A stretch of 64,000 bases of DNA from Gnetum montanum. Taxonomy: Eukaryota; Streptophyta; Gnetopsida; Gnetales; Gnetaceae. The notes under the pieces are model-generated. The model worked only from the letters and a program-made list of their open reading frames with translations, had not been told where the DNA came from and made no database searches. Of the stretch, positions 61,354-64,000 are shown piece by piece (within the stretch, counting starts at the first letter, position 1; each line of letters opens with the position of its first letter). The stretch covers positions 129,232-193,231 of the forward strand of contig MNCI01005296.1 in NCBI GenBank assembly GCA_015680685.1, read 5' to 3'. Both the position numbers and the translations under genes were made by a program.

Positions 61354-62112
61354 TGATGAGTCATGAATTATTGGCTGCGATATTGCACTTGCAATATCGC
61401 GTATATCGCATACGCAATATCGTAGCCTAGACACAATATTGGATACACGATATCGTGGCCTGTCTCCTCATCTATAAATAAGAGGCAGGCAGATTTGGTT
61501 TACAATCGAGTTTTAGTATTAAGGTAGGGACTTTTTGTCATTTTTCCTCTCAACCCTCTCTCCCAGTGCATGCCCATAGTGTGATGATTGTAATTGTACG
61601 GCATCCTTATTCCAGTGTGACATACTTAGGTAACCCAGTAGTGTACACGCACATGATCGACAATAAAGATCGAGATTACTTCATCATTGCAGCATCCACT
61701 TATCTTAATTATTTAATTGTTATTATTATTTATTGCTTTCTTAGTTAATATCTCTCTACCCTTATCTCCTAGTAACACGGAATGAGTACGAATTAATCAC
61801 GAGCATTTAAGTGTGACTACTTGGTAACCCAGTAGTGTACCTAGGCCATGCGCTTGGTAATCCTAGTGGTAGTCGTGCACAAGGTCCAAGATGTGTATGG
61901 ATGATTAAGGAACAGATGCTCATCGCGCTTAGGCTAGTTTAGATTCTCTCTCACCCTCTCTCTCCTAGCTTAGTTGATATTATTACAGCGAACTGTGACC
62001 TACGAGTAACTATCTAGATACCACAACTAGTCCATCTGGAGAGTTCGACCGAATTGTGTGTGAAGCGCTCGTATTCATATGGTTGAGTGTAGGGGTACCT
62101 CACCACTCATCA
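61354..62112 (+). repeat. 5' LTR of element C
   Basis: It starts TGATGAGTCATG and ends CACCACTCATCA. TATA context CTATAAATAAGAGGCAGGC is near 61474 and GACAATAAAGATCGAG near 61660. It is near-identical in the R/U5 blocks to the LTRs of A and D. Confidence 0.88.
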
Positions 62113-62253
62113 TTGGCACTGTTGCTGAGGACGGTGCTAGTTATCTAGATTAGCTATATCATACAAGGTCGTTGTATAGGAATTAACGATATATCTTTTA
62201 GGAAGAAATAATTACAAAAAGTCACATACAAATTCACACACAATTTCACAACC

Positions 62254-62603
62254 ATGCCTCTCCTACAAGACTATGATAATGCCACATTTAGTAAGGAAAT
62301 TCATTGGAGAACCAACAAATTATATGACAATGAAGATTTGAGTACGCAATCCAAGGTGGGGATTTCTTATAAACATAAAAGAAGGTAGCATCATCCCAAT
62401 GCACGAAAGCATAACTTACTTGATGACAATGAACCCCTACTGGCCACTACAAGCCTAACGCAAATACAAGAGGTTGTTCGAATCTCCCGTAGGCATTGTA
62501 AAGAGAGCTGCCTACCTAGGCTCAATTTAAACAACTTTCCCATTTCTCAGGAGGCTATGATTTAGATTCGCAACAACATTTACAAGCCTTCTACAATGCC
62601 TGT
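62254..62603 (+). pseudogene. Gag N-terminal part of element C
   Basis: It starts MPLLQDYDNATFSKEIHW and has an early stop after about 44 codons (YKHKRR then TAG). A further gag-like frame includes LNLNNFP and the DS(Q)QHLQAFYNA equivalent before the D junction. It is broken by stop and by insertion. Confidence 0.7.
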
Positions 62604-63496
62604 TGATGAGACGCGGTTATCTATAAATAAGAGGCAGCTCTCCCTTGTTTGGGGATCCCAGTTTTAGAGTAGCGAAGCTTTGGCAGTTTGATCCCTCCAG
62701 AGTTAGAATTTTTCCCGTGTCTGCCCACAGTGTGGTGAATGTGATTGTACGGTGTCTTTATTCGAGTGTGTCGTACTTGGACACGCACATGACCGGTAAT
62801 AAAGATCGAGATTACTTCATCATTGCAGCATTCACTTAGTTTATTTATTTGTTATTTATTTAATGTTATTTATTGTTTTCATAGCACGGTGTGAGTACAA
62901 CTTGGCTACGAGCGCCTACGGGTGTGTACAGCTAGTTAAGGAATCAATTGCTCATCGCGATTAGTCTCTCACCCTTAAACTCCTAGAAGCGGAACGAGTA
63001 CAACTTGATTACGAGCATTTAAGTGTGACTGCTTGGTAGCCCAGTGGTGTAGCTAGGGGGATCTACGCTTGGTAACCCAGTGGCGTATTTGGGGTCTGCG
63101 CTTGGTAATCCCAGTGGCGTACCTAGGCCTATGCTTGGTAGTCCCAGTGGCAGTCGTGCACGAAGTCCAAGATGTGTACAGTTGATCAAGGAATCGGTTG
63201 CTCATTGCACTTAGGCTAGATTAGATTTTCTTACCTTTTCCTCTTAGCTTAGAATTAGCTAATATTATTTTCCACTGCCATCAGGAGTAGCGTTAGAATA
63301 GGAACACATCATACACCTCATCTAGACTAAACCATACGTGACATATGCAAAACTAGTTTAGATGGGAAGACAGCGAACTACGACCCAAGGCTAACTATCT
63401 AGGTGCGACAACTAGTCCATCTGCGGAGTTCAACCGGATCACGCGTGCGACGCTCGTTTCGTATGGTTGAGTGTAGGGGTACCTCGCCACTCATCA
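62604..63496 (+). repeat. 5' LTR of element D
   Basis: It starts TGATGAGACGCGG, then CTATAAATAAGAGGCAGC only about 14 bases in, so U3 is short. U5 contains a small tandem of TTGGTAACCCAGTGGCGTA-type units at about 63030-63150. It ends CGCCACTCATCA. Confidence 0.88.
63030..63160 (+). repeat. Short tandem units in the LTR of D
   Basis: The phrase CTTGGTAxxCCCAGTGG is repeated four to five times (about 63033, 63069, 63103, 63135), each followed by a GTA/GTAG...TAGG/GGGG stretch. LTRs of A and C have about two copies. The extra units explain much of D's greater LTR length. Confidence 0.75.
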
Positions 63497-63620
63497 TTGG
63501 CACCGTTGCCGAGGATGGTGCTAGTTATCTAGATTAGTTATATCATACAAGGTTGCTGTAAAGAACTTAACGATATATCTCTTAAAAAGAAGAAATAATT
63601 ATACAAATTCACACACAATA

Positions 63621-64000
63621 ATGCCTCTCCTACAAGATGATAATAACGCCACACTTAGTGAGGAATTTCATTGGAGAACCAATGAGCTATATGACAATGA
63701 AGATGGGAGTATACAACCTGAAGTGGGAGTTTCCTATAAGAATGAACAAAAACAACGTCATCGTAACACACGAAAGCATAACTTACCCGATGACGATGAA
63801 CCCCCACTGGCCACTACAAACCTAGCGCAAATACAAGAGGCTGTTCGAATCTCACGTAGGCATCGTAAAGAGAGCCGACTACCCAGGATCGATTTAAACA
63901 ACTTTCCAAAATTTTCAGGAGGCTATGACTTAGATCCGCATCAACATTTACTAGCCTTCTACGATGCCTGCACATGGAATAACATTGATAACAGTTGGCA
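63621..64000 (+). CDS. Gag of element D, N-terminal 126 codons, open to window edge
   Basis: The frame begins MPLLQDDNNATLSEEFHW and runs without a stop to base 64000. It includes RLPRIDLNNFPKFSGGYDLD and HQHLLAFYDACTWNN, the start of the retrotransposon gag core. Unlike the gags of A and B it lacks the long Ser-rich linker, so the core begins about 100 residues earlier. Gag is the capsid/nucleocapsid precursor that packages element RNA. It is the only uninterrupted gag in the window. Whether it continues to pol cannot be seen. Confidence 0.75.
   Translation, partial: MPLLQDDNNATLSEEFHWRTNELYDNEDGSIQPEVGVSYKNEQKQRHRNTRKHNLPDDDEPPLATTNLAQIQEAVRISRRHRKESRLPRIDLNNFPKFSGGYDLDPHQHLLAFYDACTWNNIDNSW

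Larger units (their letters stand above)
61354..62603 (+). mobile_element. LTR element C, 5' part (interrupted by element D)
   Basis: The LTR is 61354-62112 (759 bp), the PBS TGGCACTGTTGCTGAGG is at 62114-62130, and the gag start is at 62254. The gag is cut at 62603, where the LTR of D begins. The rest presumably lies beyond the window. U3 has palindrome-rich GATATTGCACTTGCAATATC and TACGCAATATCG segments. Confidence 0.8.
62604..64000 (+). mobile_element. LTR element D, 5' part (youngest-looking, runs off the window)
   Basis: The LTR is 62604-63496 (893 bp). The PBS at 63498-63514 (TGGCACCGTTGCCGAGG) has only two mismatches to the tRNA-Asp complement. The gag from 63621 is open to the window edge. 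The element lies in the gag of C, so it inserted later. Confidence 0.85.

Overview
The window looks like nuclear DNA of a seed plant, most likely a flowering plant. It is AT-rich, with split genes, GT-AG introns up to about 4 kb, and many Ty3/gypsy LTR retrotransposons and tRNA-derived SINE-like repeats. The species cannot be told from the sequence. Two host genes can be supported, both on the + strand.

About 3.5-23.5 kb holds the 3' part of an AIR9-type microtubule-associated protein gene. I placed 24 coding exons by splice signals and reading phase. They encode nine tandem A9 repeats and the conserved C-terminal domain, about 1,020 residues. The N-terminal basic region, the LRRs and probably the first A9 repeats lie upstream of the window. 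Every A9 repeat is bounded by phase-1 introns. About 39.1-42.1 kb holds a complete three-exon gene for a basic, coiled-coil protein of 653 residues that I do not recognise. Its upstream region carries an exact match to the mitosis-specific activator (MSA) consensus bound by MYB3R factors, so I infer G2/M expression.

The rest is repeat-rich. About 24-39 kb holds a SINE with a 14-bp target duplication, old LTR pieces, a solo LTR, a minus-strand element with broken gag and protease, and several suspicious assembly joins (single Ns and a 247-N gap). From 45.3 kb to the end there are four related LTR elements: A (complete, 5-bp TSD), B (minus strand, one LTR truncated), C, and D, which appears inserted into the gag of C. 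They share TGATGA...CATCA LTR ends, a tRNA-Asp-type primer binding site and a similar gag. I saw no reverse transcriptase or integrase in any of them. A and B instead carry, just before the 3' LTR, a second ORF unrelated to pol, whose ATG directly follows a conserved splice-acceptor-like sequence. Several LTRs carry arrays of palindromic GATATC/GTATAC motifs next to CG-rich steps in U3.

The best candidate for something undescribed is this family of pol-less, gag + ORF2 elements with palindrome-rich U3 regions. All assignments are from reading the sequence; no database search was run.
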